Under the pieces are notes generated by a model. That model did not search any database. It was not told the DNA's origin and saw nothing but the letters and a program-made list of their open reading frames with translations. Positions 9,709 to 19,500 of a stretch of DNA of 64,000 bases are shown piece by piece. The position numbers and the translations under genes were made by a program. Each line of letters begins with the position of its first letter. Within the stretch, counting starts at the first letter, position 1. This DNA comes from an uncultured Paenibacillaceae bacterium (GTDB lineage: Bacteria; Bacillota; Bacilli; Paenibacillales; K13), in assembly GCA_913056365.1 (NCBI GenBank), contig CAJXLT010000001.1, forward strand, positions 1,054,001-1,118,000, read 5' to 3'.

Positions 9709-12700
9709 TTATGACAATACGCGAATTTCTGAAAATTGCTTGAGCACATCGACATACACATTGAACAGTGCTTGAATTTTGTGTTGCGTCAACCGTCTAT
9801 TATTCGATTTACAGCTCAAGATAATTTCCGATCCCGACACTTCATACCCGAGCGCCAGCTCGAAGATAAGAAGCTCTTGTGCATGTATAGACAGGTCAGA
9901 TTGCGAATAGAACAATGCCAGAAGCTGACCGTCTGACTTCTGAAGCAGCTCTGGTGCTGCGCATGCTTCCGAGAACCGGTAGCTGCTCTCGGCGCTGTTC
10001 TCCAATTCTGCTTGAACAATGGCGAATAGTTCACGCAAGCTGCTAAGGTTGGACAAATCCAGCGCGAGTGGAAGTATCGTCTCCCCATCGGCGGCAGCGC
10101 TTTGCAGCACAACCTTCTCCGTCTCGCTCACTTCTGCGAGCACATAGGCGAATGCGGCCAGCAACACTCGTTCCACATCTGTTGTATGCTCTATCGCGAA
10201 CTGGCTAAGCCCATCCACTTGCTCAGCAGGCAATGTCACATTCGTCATAGCTTCTCCGTTCGCCCAAGGCTCATGGGTGAAGAACTCTTCCTGCAAGTGA
10301 ACGTATCCCTTCAATTGGCTAACGGCGAAGATTCTCTCCCGCTCCTCTATGAATGTCGCGAATGCAGCAATCGTACCGTGTGCGAACAAGTCTGCAATGC
10401 GTGTATGCCAACCGTGCGCTTTCTCCAGCTTGGCGTGAAGCTGCATGAGCAGCAAGGAATTACCCCCGATATCGAAGAACCGTTCATGTAAGCCGATATC
10501 CGATCTACCTAACACTTCCCGCCATATTTCTCTAACCTGCTCCTCGGTTGCGCTCGCGCTTCTATGATCTACCGTAACCGGCTCATCCCATCGTTCAGCG
10601 TTCATCTCTTGCAGCATACGCTTATCTACCTTCGCATGGGCAGTCATCGGAATTCGCTCTACCCGATACAGATAAGCAGGCAGCATGTAGCTTGGCAACC
10701 GATCCGAGAGATAGCTTCTCAAGCTGGTAGAAGCTTGCGGTTCGACCGACTTCACGTAAGCGGCAAGCACGAATTCACCTATGTTGTCCTGGACAGGAAT
10801 AACTACGGCCTGCTCTACGTCAGGATGCGCTGCAAGAACATGCTCAATCTCGCCAGGCTCTACCCGATAGCCGCGCACCTTCACCTGATCGTCATGGCGT
10901 CCCAGGAAGACGAGGCGCCCGTCTGGCAGCCACTTCCCAAGATCTCCGGTTCGAAGCATACGCTCCTGCGGATAGAACGGATCGGTCGCGAATGCAGCTT
11001 GTGTTTTGGCTTCATCGCCGTAATAGCCTCGCGCTACACCTGCACCAGCGATGCAAATTTCTCCAGGCATACCGACAGGCATCAACCGATTGTACGCATC
11101 CAACACATAGACGCGATAATGACGAATAGGCTGGCCGATCGGCACACCGTTCGCATCCTCTTCGGTGCAGCGATGGTAGCTTGCGCAAACAGTCGCTTCC
11201 GTCGGACCATAAGAATTGTATACCTGCGCCTTGTTCAGCAATTGCGAAATATGGCTCTTCTTCAACGTATCGCCGCCGCTAATGAATAATCGAACCTTGT
11301 CCATACCGCTGCGCTTATTCAGTTCATTGAGCATAAGCGGCTGGCAAGTGACGACTGTCACCCCATAATGTTCAATGATCTGCTGCAGCTCATTCATATC
11401 CAGCACTTGCATGCGATCGGCAGCCATCACACTGGCACCGTTCAGCAATGCCGGATAGACCTCTTCCACGAAATGGTCGAAGGAGCATGAAGCTTGCTGC
11501 AGGACGACATCAGCCGCAGTCAATTGAAATTGGGACTGGAAGGCATCCACATAAGCCAGCAGATGGCGATGCTCGACCATCACTCCCTTCGGCTTGCCCG
11601 ATGAACCGGAGGTGTAGATGATGTAGGCGATATTTTCCGGTCTGTTAACAGATGTGACATTCTCAGAGCTGATACCCGCATATAGGGAATCATCATCAAC
11701 CATGAGCACCTTGCCGCCGAACGATATTGGCTGTACGGTGCTCGCAGTCAACAATACTTGAGTTTGACTATCCGCTAGTATGGAGGCGACACGCTCCTGC
11801 GGATACTCATGATCGATCGGAATGTATGCGCCCCCTGCCTTCCATACACCGAGCATCGCGATGAACAATTGTTCGGTTCGAGGAAGCAGCAGCGCTACCG
11901 GTTGATCGGGCTGCACACCCGCTTCGCGTAAAATTCTCGCTAGTTGATTGGCTCTATCATTGAGCGCTTCATAAGTTAGCGTGCTGCTAGATGTCTGAAT
12001 CGCACACTGATTCGGAGCAAGTGCGGCTTGCTTCTCGAACGCAGCGTGTACCAGATCGAACGACTGGGATTGCTGCTCAAGCTTACGGTTGAACTGGAAC
12101 AGCAGCTGATGCTTCTCTTCTTCGGTAACAAGCTCCAGCTCGCATAGCCGCAGCTCAGGACGATTCGTGATTTGCAGCAGCACATGACGATAATGATTAG
12201 CCAGCCGGCGAACGGATTGCTCATCCATCTGTGAAGCATCGAAGGCGAACTCAAGATCGATGCCATCCGCCCATTGAATACCGAGCGTCATCGCATAGTG
12301 GGTCGATTCTTCCATATGATAGCGCCGTATGCGCAGAGGTCCTTGATGCAGCTTCTGCAAGTCCAACGGATAGTTCTCCAATACGACGATCGAATCAAAC
12401 AATGCTTCTCCGGTTCGGCCTGCGTACTTGCTAATATCAACGAGCGGTGCATATTCCATCCCGTCTCGTTCCTTCAGCGCTTGATGGACTGCCTGCAGGC
12501 ATTCCGCTGCGCTCATCTGCGGATTAGATTGCAGCCGCAACGGTACAGTAGCAATGAACATGCCCACCATCTGCTCGATGCCCGGAATGGCTGCGGGCCT
12601 GCCTGATACCGTAGTGCCGAACAGAACATCCTCGCTCTGCGTATATTGCTGGAGCAGTATCCCCCATACCGTATAGAACAAGGCAGCAGGTGTAATTTCC

Positions 12701-13497
12701 TGACTGCGTGTCAAGGCTGTTATCTGTCGCGCAATATGTGCATCCAGCGACAGTCGCACTATGCCGCTGTCTCCGTCCGGACTTGCAGAATTGGAAGCGT
12801 CATGCTCATCCCGCATAGCTTGTCCCGCACCCGCTTCGAGTGACAAGCTTGACTGCGGTTCACACCGGTCCAGGTAACGGCGCCAGAACGCTGCGTGCAT
12901 CGCATGATCTTGATCTTGCTGCCAGCGCAGATAAGATTTGAACGGTGTCTTCCCAGCAGGCGCAAGCGGTTCACCAGCTTGCAGGGAAGCATAGGCGGAC
13001 AGCCACTCCTGTAGGACAATCCCATTGCTCCAGCCGTCGAAGACGAGATGATGCCAGCTCATGATCATGCATGCATCGCGATCGCTTAACTGAATCAATA
13101 CGATACGAACAGGATCATGGGCAATATCTAATCCCATACGCCGTTCTTGCTCCCGCAATTCCTGGATGCGCTGTGCTTGCACATCCTTCGCGATACCAGT
13201 CAGGTCATGCTGTGCGACCGGAAGCTCCTTCTGCTTCAATACAACCTGTACAGGGTGATCCAGCTTGTCCCAGCGGTAAACCGCTCGCAGCATGTCGTTC
13301 ACTTCTGTCACATGCTGCCAAGCTGCCTCCATATGCTGGAGACGGACATCACCCTCCAGCTCAAGAACAAGCTGCTGTATATAAGCGTTCTGGTTCTGGT
13401 CCTGGGTCACATAATGATAGAGCATGCCTGCCTGGGTTGGGGTAAGCGCTAATATATCCTCTATATGATTGCGGTCCAGTTTCTGATTCATAGCCAT
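9709..13497 (-). CDS. NRPS module C - A - T with a C-terminal half condensation domain
   Basis: 1262 aa. The condensation domain (about 15-450) has an intact HHLVFDG starting at His149. The adenylation domain (about 480-970) shows YTSGSSGKPKG, NSYGPTEA, TGDLGKW and the Lys of KVDKR. Reading the pocket against GrsA gives D-H-E-T-I-G-S-V-C-K: Asp235 fits an alpha-amino acid, but I do not recognise the substrate. The carrier domain has GGNSL with Ser1014. The last ~200 residues resemble the C-terminal half of a condensation domain and lack any HHxxxDG. There is no E or TE domain. ATG 13497 follows AAGGACGGGG, 16 nt after the exporter stop. It should extend the D-Asn chain before transfer to the PKS, if the order is collinear. 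Confidence 0.92.
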   Translation of the reverse strand: MAMNQKLDRNHIEDILALTPTQAGMLYHYVTQDQNQNAYIQQLVLELEGDVRLQHMEAAWQHVTEVNDMLRAVYRWDKLDHPVQVVLKQKELPVAQHDLTGIAKDVQAQRIQELREQERRMGLDIAHDPVRIVLIQLSDRDACMIMSWHHLVFDGWSNGIVLQEWLSAYASLQAGEPLAPAGKTPFKSYLRWQQDQDHAMHAAFWRRYLDRCEPQSSLSLEAGAGQAMRDEHDASNSASPDGDSGIVRLSLDAHIARQITALTRSQEITPAALFYTVWGILLQQYTQSEDVLFGTTVSGRPAAIPGIEQMVGMFIATVPLRLQSNPQMSAAECLQAVHQALKERDGMEYAPLVDISKYAGRTGEALFDSIVVLENYPLDLQKLHQGPLRIRRYHMEESTHYAMTLGIQWADGIDLEFAFDASQMDEQSVRRLANHYRHVLLQITNRPELRLCELELVTEEEKHQLLFQFNRKLEQQSQSFDLVHAAFEKQAALAPNQCAIQTSSSTLTYEALNDRANQLARILREAGVQPDQPVALLLPRTEQLFIAMLGVWKAGGAYIPIDHEYPQERVASILADSQTQVLLTASTVQPISFGGKVLMVDDDSLYAGISSENVTSVNRPENIAYIIYTSGSSGKPKGVMVEHRHLLAYVDAFQSQFQLTAADVVLQQASCSFDHFVEEVYPALLNGASVMAADRMQVLDMNELQQIIEHYGVTVVTCQPLMLNELNKRSGMDKVRLFISGGDTLKKSHISQLLNKAQVYNSYGPTEATVCASYHRCTEEDANGVPIGQPIRHYRVYVLDAYNRLMPVGMPGEICIAGAGVARGYYGDEAKTQAAFATDPFYPQERMLRTGDLGKWLPDGRLVFLGRHDDQVKVRGYRVEPGEIEHVLAAHPDVEQAVVIPVQDNIGEFVLAAYVKSVEPQASTSLRSYLSDRLPSYMLPAYLYRVERIPMTAHAKVDKRMLQEMNAERWDEPVTVDHRSASATEEQVREIWREVLGRSDIGLHERFFDIGGNSLLLMQLHAKLEKAHGWHTRIADLFAHGTIAAFATFIEERERIFAVSQLKGYVHLQEEFFTHEPWANGEAMTNVTLPAEQVDGLSQFAIEHTTDVERVLLAAFAYVLAEVSETEKVVLQSAAADGETILPLALDLSNLSSLRELFAIVQAELENSAESSYRFSEACAAPELLQKSDGQLLALFYSQSDLSIHAQELLIFELALGYEVSGSEIILSCKSNNRRLTQHKIQALFNVYVDVLKQFSEIRVLS

Positions 13498-13513
13498 TCG
13501 TATCCCCGTCCTT

Positions 13514-16500
13514 TTAAGTATGTTGTGCGATGATGTTGTTCCTCTTGTCCGGTATGGATTCAACCTTGCTCATTTGGCCCATGTCCATCTTGATCCGGTG
13601 ATCGGCACAATCGAAGAAGCGATCGTCATGCGTAATGGCAATAATACATTTGCCCCGCTCCTTCAGCTCCGGTAGTAACGTATGATAGAAGAAGGTACGG
13701 AACTCTGGATCTTGGTCGGCCGCCCACTCATCGAACAAGTAGATCGGACGATCTTCCAAGTAACTGACAAGTAGCGCCAGCCGCTTACGCTGTCCGGTAG
13801 ACAGTTGAATCGTACTGAACGCTCCGTCTACATAATCGACCTTCTCCTTCAGTTGCAAGTGCTGCAAGTAAACTTCGATCTGTTCCTTCTGCCCGTCTGC
13901 TTCCAATCCATAGAGCTTCTCGAATAAATGAAAATCACTGTATATCGCTGCATAATGCTGGCTTAGCGCTTCACAATTCACCTTGTGTCCGTTGATCAGA
14001 ATGTCTCCTTCAGTTGGGGCATATAAGCCTGTCAGCAGCTTAGCCAACGTTGATTTGCCGCTGCCGTTGCCGCCGGTAATGAAGGTGATCTCACCGGAAC
14101 GAAACTGATAATCAATCGGCCCGACTCCGAACGAACCGTCCTCAGTCTGCTCATAGCGGAACTTCACACCGCGCAGCTCCAGCTCTACTGGATTCGCAGC
14201 TGTAATCTGCTTCTCGGCAGTCTGTTGTTTGTCACGGAAGGAATCCAGCTGACGAATGAGCTCATTAATCCGATTCCAGCTAATGCGCACTTGATAGATG
14301 TTCGGGATCGTACCCAGAATGCCGTGAATCGGTCCTGTCATATACAGCATCACGAATACGTAGCTGCGGACGTCGCTCTCCTTCATCTCTGTGAACAGCA
14401 ACGGGAACAAGAAGGCAATGACCCCGACTACGAACGTGAACAATAGCTCACCGATCACATTGACATTGGCGAATTTCATGTCTCCTAAGATGCGTTTTTC
14501 TTTGTACGTTTGTGAACTGCTCTTCATATCTGACTTGAAGTCACGCTTCTTCCGGTTATGCAAGCTCAGTTCCTTAAATCCAGCTATTAGATCTTGAATG
14601 AATTTGAAGAAGATGTTCTGAATATCGCGTGTTTGCTCCCACAAACGATTTGCTTGCTTGCCCATAAGAAAGTGCATAATTGCTGCAAGCACAATCACCC
14701 CGAATGATACGAGCAAGCCGTAAATACTGAGCATCCCCATATATACGAAGCAACACAGCAGCGTAACTAAGCTCGTAGCCCCGGTAATGACGATATTGGA
14801 AAAGTTACTGATCGTTTCGGTATCGTTGTTCAGCGACGCTTCGATCCGGCCTCTCTCCAATTTCTCGATGTGCTGATAAGAACTGTCCAGCAGCTTATCG
14901 ATTAACACCATCCGCTTGTCATAGACCATCTGATTCGTAATATGAATCAAGCGCGTGCGAACGAGCTTCTGACCTACCACGTACAACATGAGTCCGAATG
15001 CGAAATATTGCAGCAACCCGCCTTGGAAGCCCTCGCGGGTCAACGTTTCATTCACGATGAAGATAATAAGCGCGTTGCCGAATCCGCTGACGAAGCTGAG
15101 CAGAATAAGCGAGAAGAACGCTTTGTCATTCGGCTTCGCGAACGAAACAGACAGTGTATAATAGACGGCGAACAAGGTTATTGCCGCTAAGACTGTCAGC
15201 GCTGCCGCAGACAGAGCTGGCGAAATCCAAACCTGCATGAACGACCAATTCAATCCATCGAACATCACATGCGGGATTTGAAATAAACAGTATGCGACAC
15301 CTGCAATGAACACGGCAAATACGGCTATGCTTCCTGCCAATTTCCCCGCGCTTCCCGTGTACGGTCTCCGACCTTGCCTCGCCTCCCAGCTGATCCTTCC
15401 AATTAACCAGGTCAATACGAGACTGACGGGAATAAGCACGAATACGACCGCAGATGATAATTGATCCAATGTCTTGTACATATCCGCACTCGGTTCAGGG
15501 AGCTCCTTGTTGATCAGCTGATTGATGATGCTCTGGCCGATCGTACCTGTATACGCGGAATTCAAATTGGCGAGCACCGCTATGCCCAATCCATCTCCCG
15601 GACGCATGCCTACGAATGCCGAATAATTCGGATTGTTGCCCCCGTGTGAGATCTCACCGCTTCCGCGTTGGAACACGGTCCAGCCTGCAGCATAAGATGC
15701 GCCGTCATAACTGGGATCAACCGTTCTATCCGCAGAGTGCGCCTCAATTCGAAGCTCATCACTCCAGCCTTCAGGCTTGTCCCAACCCAGTTGATAGCGC
15801 AGCCACTTCTCCATGTCATCCGCACCGGATATGACATAACCTGCTGGCGTATTGCCTCGATATACAGGCGCTTCATAAGCTTCCCGACGCAAGTACGACC
15901 AGCGATACCCCGTTGCCATACGCGTTACAACATCGTCGCGGAACAAATACGTATCGTTCATGTCTAGCGGCTCCAGCACATGCTGCTGTACATATGCCTC
16001 GTAAGTGAGGCCGCTAAGCTCTTGAATAATCAGTCCGAGCACATCATAGTTAATCGTTGCGTACAAGTATTCATCGCCCGGGGCGAAATCCAATTCTCCC
16101 CCAACTAGCGTACGCACCGTCTGCTCTAGTGCATCTGCGCCTTCCGCAATTGGAATATCGCTAATCGATCCGAACGGTACACCGCTCGTATGATGCAGCA
16201 TATGGCGCACGCGGATGTCTGCCGGCTGTCCTTCATAGCTCATAGTGAACCAGGGCAAGTACTGCTGGATAGGCGCATCGAGATCCACTAGACCTTGCTC
16301 GACAAGCTGCAGCAGCGCAAGTGCTGTGAAGGCTTTACTCGTGGAACCAAGCTCGAACAGCGTGTCAGAGGTAACCGACTGCTGCTGTTCTAAGTCCGCG
16401 TAACCGAAGCCTTGCTTGAATACAGTCTGACCATCGTGCACGATAACGACAGACAGTCCCGGGATGCCTCCCTCCTTCCTGTAATCCTCTATCATCGGTG

Positions 16501-16624
16501 TCAGTTCGGCCCAATCTTGCTCTGACCAAGTCTGTGATGCAGATACCTCCGGACTTATTCCGAAGGCCGTCAGCCATATGGCAACCGCCATGAATATACT
16601 TTGCAATCGTCTCGTTCGTCTCAT
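13514..16624 (-). CDS. SxxK serine peptidase fused to a cyclic-peptide ABC exporter (ZmaM/ClbP-like)
   Basis: 1036 aa. A basic signal sequence of ~30 residues precedes a beta-lactamase-like (S12) peptidase with Ser94-Thr-Ser-Lys97, a Tyr in the YLYATINY region, and HGGNN. Several membrane segments follow (about 370-760). The C-terminal ATPase has GGNGSGKST, the unusual signature LSTGQRKRLAL and Walker B LFDEWAADQDP, both typical of the SyrD/PvdE cyclic-peptide exporter family. In zwittermicin (ZmaM) and colibactin (ClbP, peptidase without the ATPase), related membrane peptidases remove an N-acyl-D-Asn cap from the exported precursor. The upstream NRPS has an Asn-type A domain and an E domain, so the same job is inferred. 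The ATG overlaps the glycosyltransferase stop (ATGA) behind AGGAG. Confidence 0.92.
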   Translation of the reverse strand: MRRTRRLQSIFMAVAIWLTAFGISPEVSASQTWSEQDWAELTPMIEDYRKEGGIPGLSVVIVHDGQTVFKQGFGYADLEQQQSVTSDTLFELGSTSKAFTALALLQLVEQGLVDLDAPIQQYLPWFTMSYEGQPADIRVRHMLHHTSGVPFGSISDIPIAEGADALEQTVRTLVGGELDFAPGDEYLYATINYDVLGLIIQELSGLTYEAYVQQHVLEPLDMNDTYLFRDDVVTRMATGYRWSYLRREAYEAPVYRGNTPAGYVISGADDMEKWLRYQLGWDKPEGWSDELRIEAHSADRTVDPSYDGASYAAGWTVFQRGSGEISHGGNNPNYSAFVGMRPGDGLGIAVLANLNSAYTGTIGQSIINQLINKELPEPSADMYKTLDQLSSAVVFVLIPVSLVLTWLIGRISWEARQGRRPYTGSAGKLAGSIAVFAVFIAGVAYCLFQIPHVMFDGLNWSFMQVWISPALSAAALTVLAAITLFAVYYTLSVSFAKPNDKAFFSLILLSFVSGFGNALIIFIVNETLTREGFQGGLLQYFAFGLMLYVVGQKLVRTRLIHITNQMVYDKRMVLIDKLLDSSYQHIEKLERGRIEASLNNDTETISNFSNIVITGATSLVTLLCCFVYMGMLSIYGLLVSFGVIVLAAIMHFLMGKQANRLWEQTRDIQNIFFKFIQDLIAGFKELSLHNRKKRDFKSDMKSSSQTYKEKRILGDMKFANVNVIGELLFTFVVGVIAFLFPLLFTEMKESDVRSYVFVMLYMTGPIHGILGTIPNIYQVRISWNRINELIRQLDSFRDKQQTAEKQITAANPVELELRGVKFRYEQTEDGSFGVGPIDYQFRSGEITFITGGNGSGKSTLAKLLTGLYAPTEGDILINGHKVNCEALSQHYAAIYSDFHLFEKLYGLEADGQKEQIEVYLQHLQLKEKVDYVDGAFSTIQLSTGQRKRLALLVSYLEDRPIYLFDEWAADQDPEFRTFFYHTLLPELKERGKCIIAITHDDRFFDCADHRIKMDMGQMSKVESIPDKRNNIIAQHT

Positions 16625-17910
16625 TGTTCTCCTCTTGTTCCTGTATGTGTTGTATGCTCTTGCAACTGCTGATTCGGTTGCCAATGTTCTACATAACGCA
16701 ATATCTCCTGTGCGATGCGGGAAGGTCCGCCAGCTCGTTCGAATGACTCATGCAACACTTTGCAATTGTCCTTATAGGAAGGGTCTTCGATCAGCTTATT
16801 GACGCTGTCACGCAATTGAACTGCGGTCGGTACTGCATCGCGTATATACATCCCTGTGCCGGCCCTCTCTACAGCAAGCGCTCCCATAAATTGATCGAAG
16901 CTCTGTGGCAGAACAACGGTAGGCACTTCATAGCAAATACTCTCATGCACACTGTTCGCGCCGCCATGCGTAATGAAGGCGGAAGCACGCTCCAATATGG
17001 CAAGCTGCGGCACATATTGTTGTACGATGAAATTAGCGGGTACAGGGCCGAGACTCGCAAGATCGACTTGATGACCGATCGCCATCACGACTTGCCATTC
17101 GCTGTCTCGGAAAGCCTCGATGCAATGGCGATACAGCAATTCCACATCATTGAATATGGTGCCGAAGGCAATGTACAATAGCGGCCTGCCGTCCAGCTGC
17201 TCGAACGGAAAGCCCGCTGATTCCTTCCGTGGATAAATTGAATACCCTGCGAACAAATAGCTGTCGTCGAATGCTTCCGGATATAGCTGCATGTCTCGTG
17301 TAGTCATCACGATGTTCAATTGTTCCTTACTGCAAAAAATATCGTTAATAATGTTCACTTGATCGATTCCGTACTTCGCACGGATGAGCTTGGACAACTT
17401 GCCTAGCAGCTTCCTGTACAATTGGATCGGCTCCGGATTGTTCTTGTAGAGCGGATCATCCTCAGCTCGCAACACATTCTTCAGGAAGAACTCCGGATCG
17501 ACATCCGCCATTTCATCAATATAGGCAAAGTGATCGAATACTGTAATGCCAGGTATATGGAGCATTCGCGCGAATTCTCTGCCCCAATAGCAGAATGCGT
17601 CATGAATGATATAATCGGGCTGCAGACGGCTGATCTCTTCACGGAAGTTCTCGATAATCGTCTGGTTGCGTTGAAGTATGAAATCTGCCGTAATGAGAAA
17701 CGTCTCGATCCCGCCGCCATCATACGTTTCGAACTTGACGTCCCCCCGGTAGCTGCGGAATGTAGCACCTGTGGATTCGATAATCGGCTGGAACGCATCA
17801 CTTGAGTAATAGAATACTTCTTCTCCCGAATCTACCAATTCCCGAATAAATCCGAGCGTTGGATTAATATGTCCATGCAGATCTACACTGAAATAAATCG
17901 CTCTTCCCAT
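16621..17910 (-). CDS. MGT-type (GT1) glycosyltransferase
   Basis: 429 aa. The N-terminal half starts with HGHINPTLGFIREL, as in macrolide and UDP-glycosyltransferases. The C-terminal donor half has FITHGGANSVHES and VVLPQSFDQF, the nucleotide-sugar signature. It is cytosolic and probably moves a sugar from an NDP-sugar to the cluster product or an intermediate. In antibiotic producers such enzymes either decorate the compound or inactivate it inside the cell until export; sitting directly before the peptidase-exporter makes self-protection possible, but that is inference. No sugar-nucleotide biosynthesis genes are visible, so a common donor such as UDP-Glc is likeliest. The start overlaps the SagB-like gene by one base (TAATG), behind GAGGAGG. 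Confidence 0.9.
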   Translation of the reverse strand: MGRAIYFSVDLHGHINPTLGFIRELVDSGEEVFYYSSDAFQPIIESTGATFRSYRGDVKFETYDGGGIETFLITADFILQRNQTIIENFREEISRLQPDYIIHDAFCYWGREFARMLHIPGITVFDHFAYIDEMADVDPEFFLKNVLRAEDDPLYKNNPEPIQLYRKLLGKLSKLIRAKYGIDQVNIINDIFCSKEQLNIVMTTRDMQLYPEAFDDSYLFAGYSIYPRKESAGFPFEQLDGRPLLYIAFGTIFNDVELLYRHCIEAFRDSEWQVVMAIGHQVDLASLGPVPANFIVQQYVPQLAILERASAFITHGGANSVHESICYEVPTVVLPQSFDQFMGALAVERAGTGMYIRDAVPTAVQLRDSVNKLIEDPSYKDNCKVLHESFERAGGPSRIAQEILRYVEHWQPNQQLQEHTTHTGTRGEQ

Positions 17911-19460
17911 TAGTAGCCTCCTCTATCTTCATTCAATCGATAGCGATCATGCTTAACTCCTTCTTCCTCTGCTTCGATGCCCCATGTACCTGCATAAATC
18001 ACCTGTCGTTCTGGCGTCAAGTCAAGCACTTCCCTGACTTCCTCGTCATAGTAACCGCCTATAGCCGAATAGCCTAAACCCATCTCTTGTGATTTCAGAT
18101 AGACGAGCTGCCCCATTATGCCTGCATCAATGAGCCTTTGCTGGTACAAGGAGTAGCTGGCTTCTTCCTCTGTAGATACGCTGTCTACCGCATAGAGGAA
18201 CAAGACGGAACAGTCTCGTACGAACATCTGGCCTAGACAGAGACTTGCAGACAGCTCACGGAATTCCCCTTGCTTCAGACAGACCAGATTTCCGTCCCAG
18301 CGGTAGATGCCCGGAGGGATCTCCTTAACAGCATGAATGAACAGATAGATACTGATGCCCGGCATTTCCAGCTCCTGCATGAATTGCAGCATGCGATGAA
18401 ACACTTCGTGACTGATCGCTTCCGGCGAATAAGCTGAACTCGATCTGCGCTGAATCATTAGCTTCAGCGTATGCTCATAGTCAAGCCAATCTAATGGAAG
18501 CTCGTGACTAGATAGCCAAGCTTGATCGGTCTGCTTCCTATATCGATTCACCTGTTCGCGGAAGGAGAAGATCGGATGCCAATCGAATGTATCCATTCCT
18601 GCATCCGGCGTATCTCCTCTTCTTGCCAGCGATGGTCTGTCCAGATTCTCCAGATTTTCATACGCGGCTGCAGTTTCTTCTTCCCGAATAGCACGCTGTG
18701 CTATTGCCTCTCGTTGCTCTGTATCTGTTGCCAGGAATTCCTGCTCCTGATCCGCATCCGATTCGGTATGGACGGCAATGACGGTTGCCAGATCTTCATA
18801 CGGATTCAACTGCAGCCAAGTACGAAGCTCATCGGATACCATGCCCGTATATATATTCGTTCGCATACCCATTGAATCGAGAATAAGTTGGAAGTTCGCC
18901 GTCACATGTCCGGCATCTATGAAGCTGAACCGGTATCCCTTATAGGAATATTTCCAACAGCTACGCCACGGGACAGTCGTGACGATGAAGTAGAAGTCCG
19001 CCTCTCTGTCTTCAGCCAGCAGCGATTGCTCCAGCTGATCGCCCTCCTCGAAATCCCGTACTTTATACAAGGAAGCCTGCAGCGCCGCATAGTAGTAGAT
19101 GCCTGGAGGCACCCCCTCCAATGTACGGATGGCCACATATAGTTCGATTGGATAACAAGCGCCTGCCGATGGGAATGACCATAGCATCTCGGACTGGTGT
19201 CCATGAAATTTCACCGATGTAACGCCATAAGCGGGCAACAATATTTGCTCAAGCACATGAATGTTGGTCAGAGATTGCGACTGCTCCTTGTCCGCTTCAT
19301 CAAACAGCTTAGTTTTCAATCGGACATGTGATCCATGATACTGTTTGAATTTGGCCGGTCTCGGTATGTGCATGCAGTTCCCGGCGTAACCTCTGTCTCG
19401 AACGTATTGGAACAAGGACAATGGGTTATCGTCGTGTATGGCAGCATTGATTCTATTCAA
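17910..19460 (-). CDS. SagB-type flavin oxidoreductase with two nitroreductase-like domains
   Basis: 516 aa from the TTG at 19460, preceded by AAAGGTG. An alternative GTG at 19571 would overlap the NRPS by 71 bp and is less likely. The first half carries the SagB hallmark SFPSAGACYPIELYV followed by PPGIYYY. The second half repeats the fold, with RRSSSAYSPEAIS, PPGIYRW and GLGYSAIGGYYDEEV. SagB enzymes are FMN-dependent and oxidise azolines to azoles in TOMM peptides; relatives in NRPS clusters do the same to thiazoline and oxazoline rings. No heterocyclising (Cy) domain or YcaO protein is visible here, so the substrate is unknown: either a ring made by genes further left, or another dehydrogenation. 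It starts about 40 nt after the first NRPS in one operon. Confidence 0.85.
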   Translation of the reverse strand: MNRINAAIHDDNPLSLFQYVRDRGYAGNCMHIPRPAKFKQYHGSHVRLKTKLFDEADKEQSQSLTNIHVLEQILLPAYGVTSVKFHGHQSEMLWSFPSAGACYPIELYVAIRTLEGVPPGIYYYAALQASLYKVRDFEEGDQLEQSLLAEDREADFYFIVTTVPWRSCWKYSYKGYRFSFIDAGHVTANFQLILDSMGMRTNIYTGMVSDELRTWLQLNPYEDLATVIAVHTESDADQEQEFLATDTEQREAIAQRAIREEETAAAYENLENLDRPSLARRGDTPDAGMDTFDWHPIFSFREQVNRYRKQTDQAWLSSHELPLDWLDYEHTLKLMIQRRSSSAYSPEAISHEVFHRMLQFMQELEMPGISIYLFIHAVKEIPPGIYRWDGNLVCLKQGEFRELSASLCLGQMFVRDCSVLFLYAVDSVSTEEEASYSLYQQRLIDAGIMGQLVYLKSQEMGLGYSAIGGYYDEEVREVLDLTPERQVIYAGTWGIEAEEEGVKHDRYRLNEDRGGY

Positions 19461-19500
19461 GATCCCCACACCTTTGCATGTTTTTTGCTTCGTGCCTGAC

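Noticed and set aside
13498-13563. Longer start of the second NRPS
   Set aside because: It would overlap the exporter gene and lacks a ribosome site; the ATG at 13497 has one.
17910-19460. TOMM (azole peptide) cluster
   Set aside because: A SagB-like gene is present, but there is no YcaO, no E1-like partner and no precursor peptide; the surroundings are NRPS/PKS.
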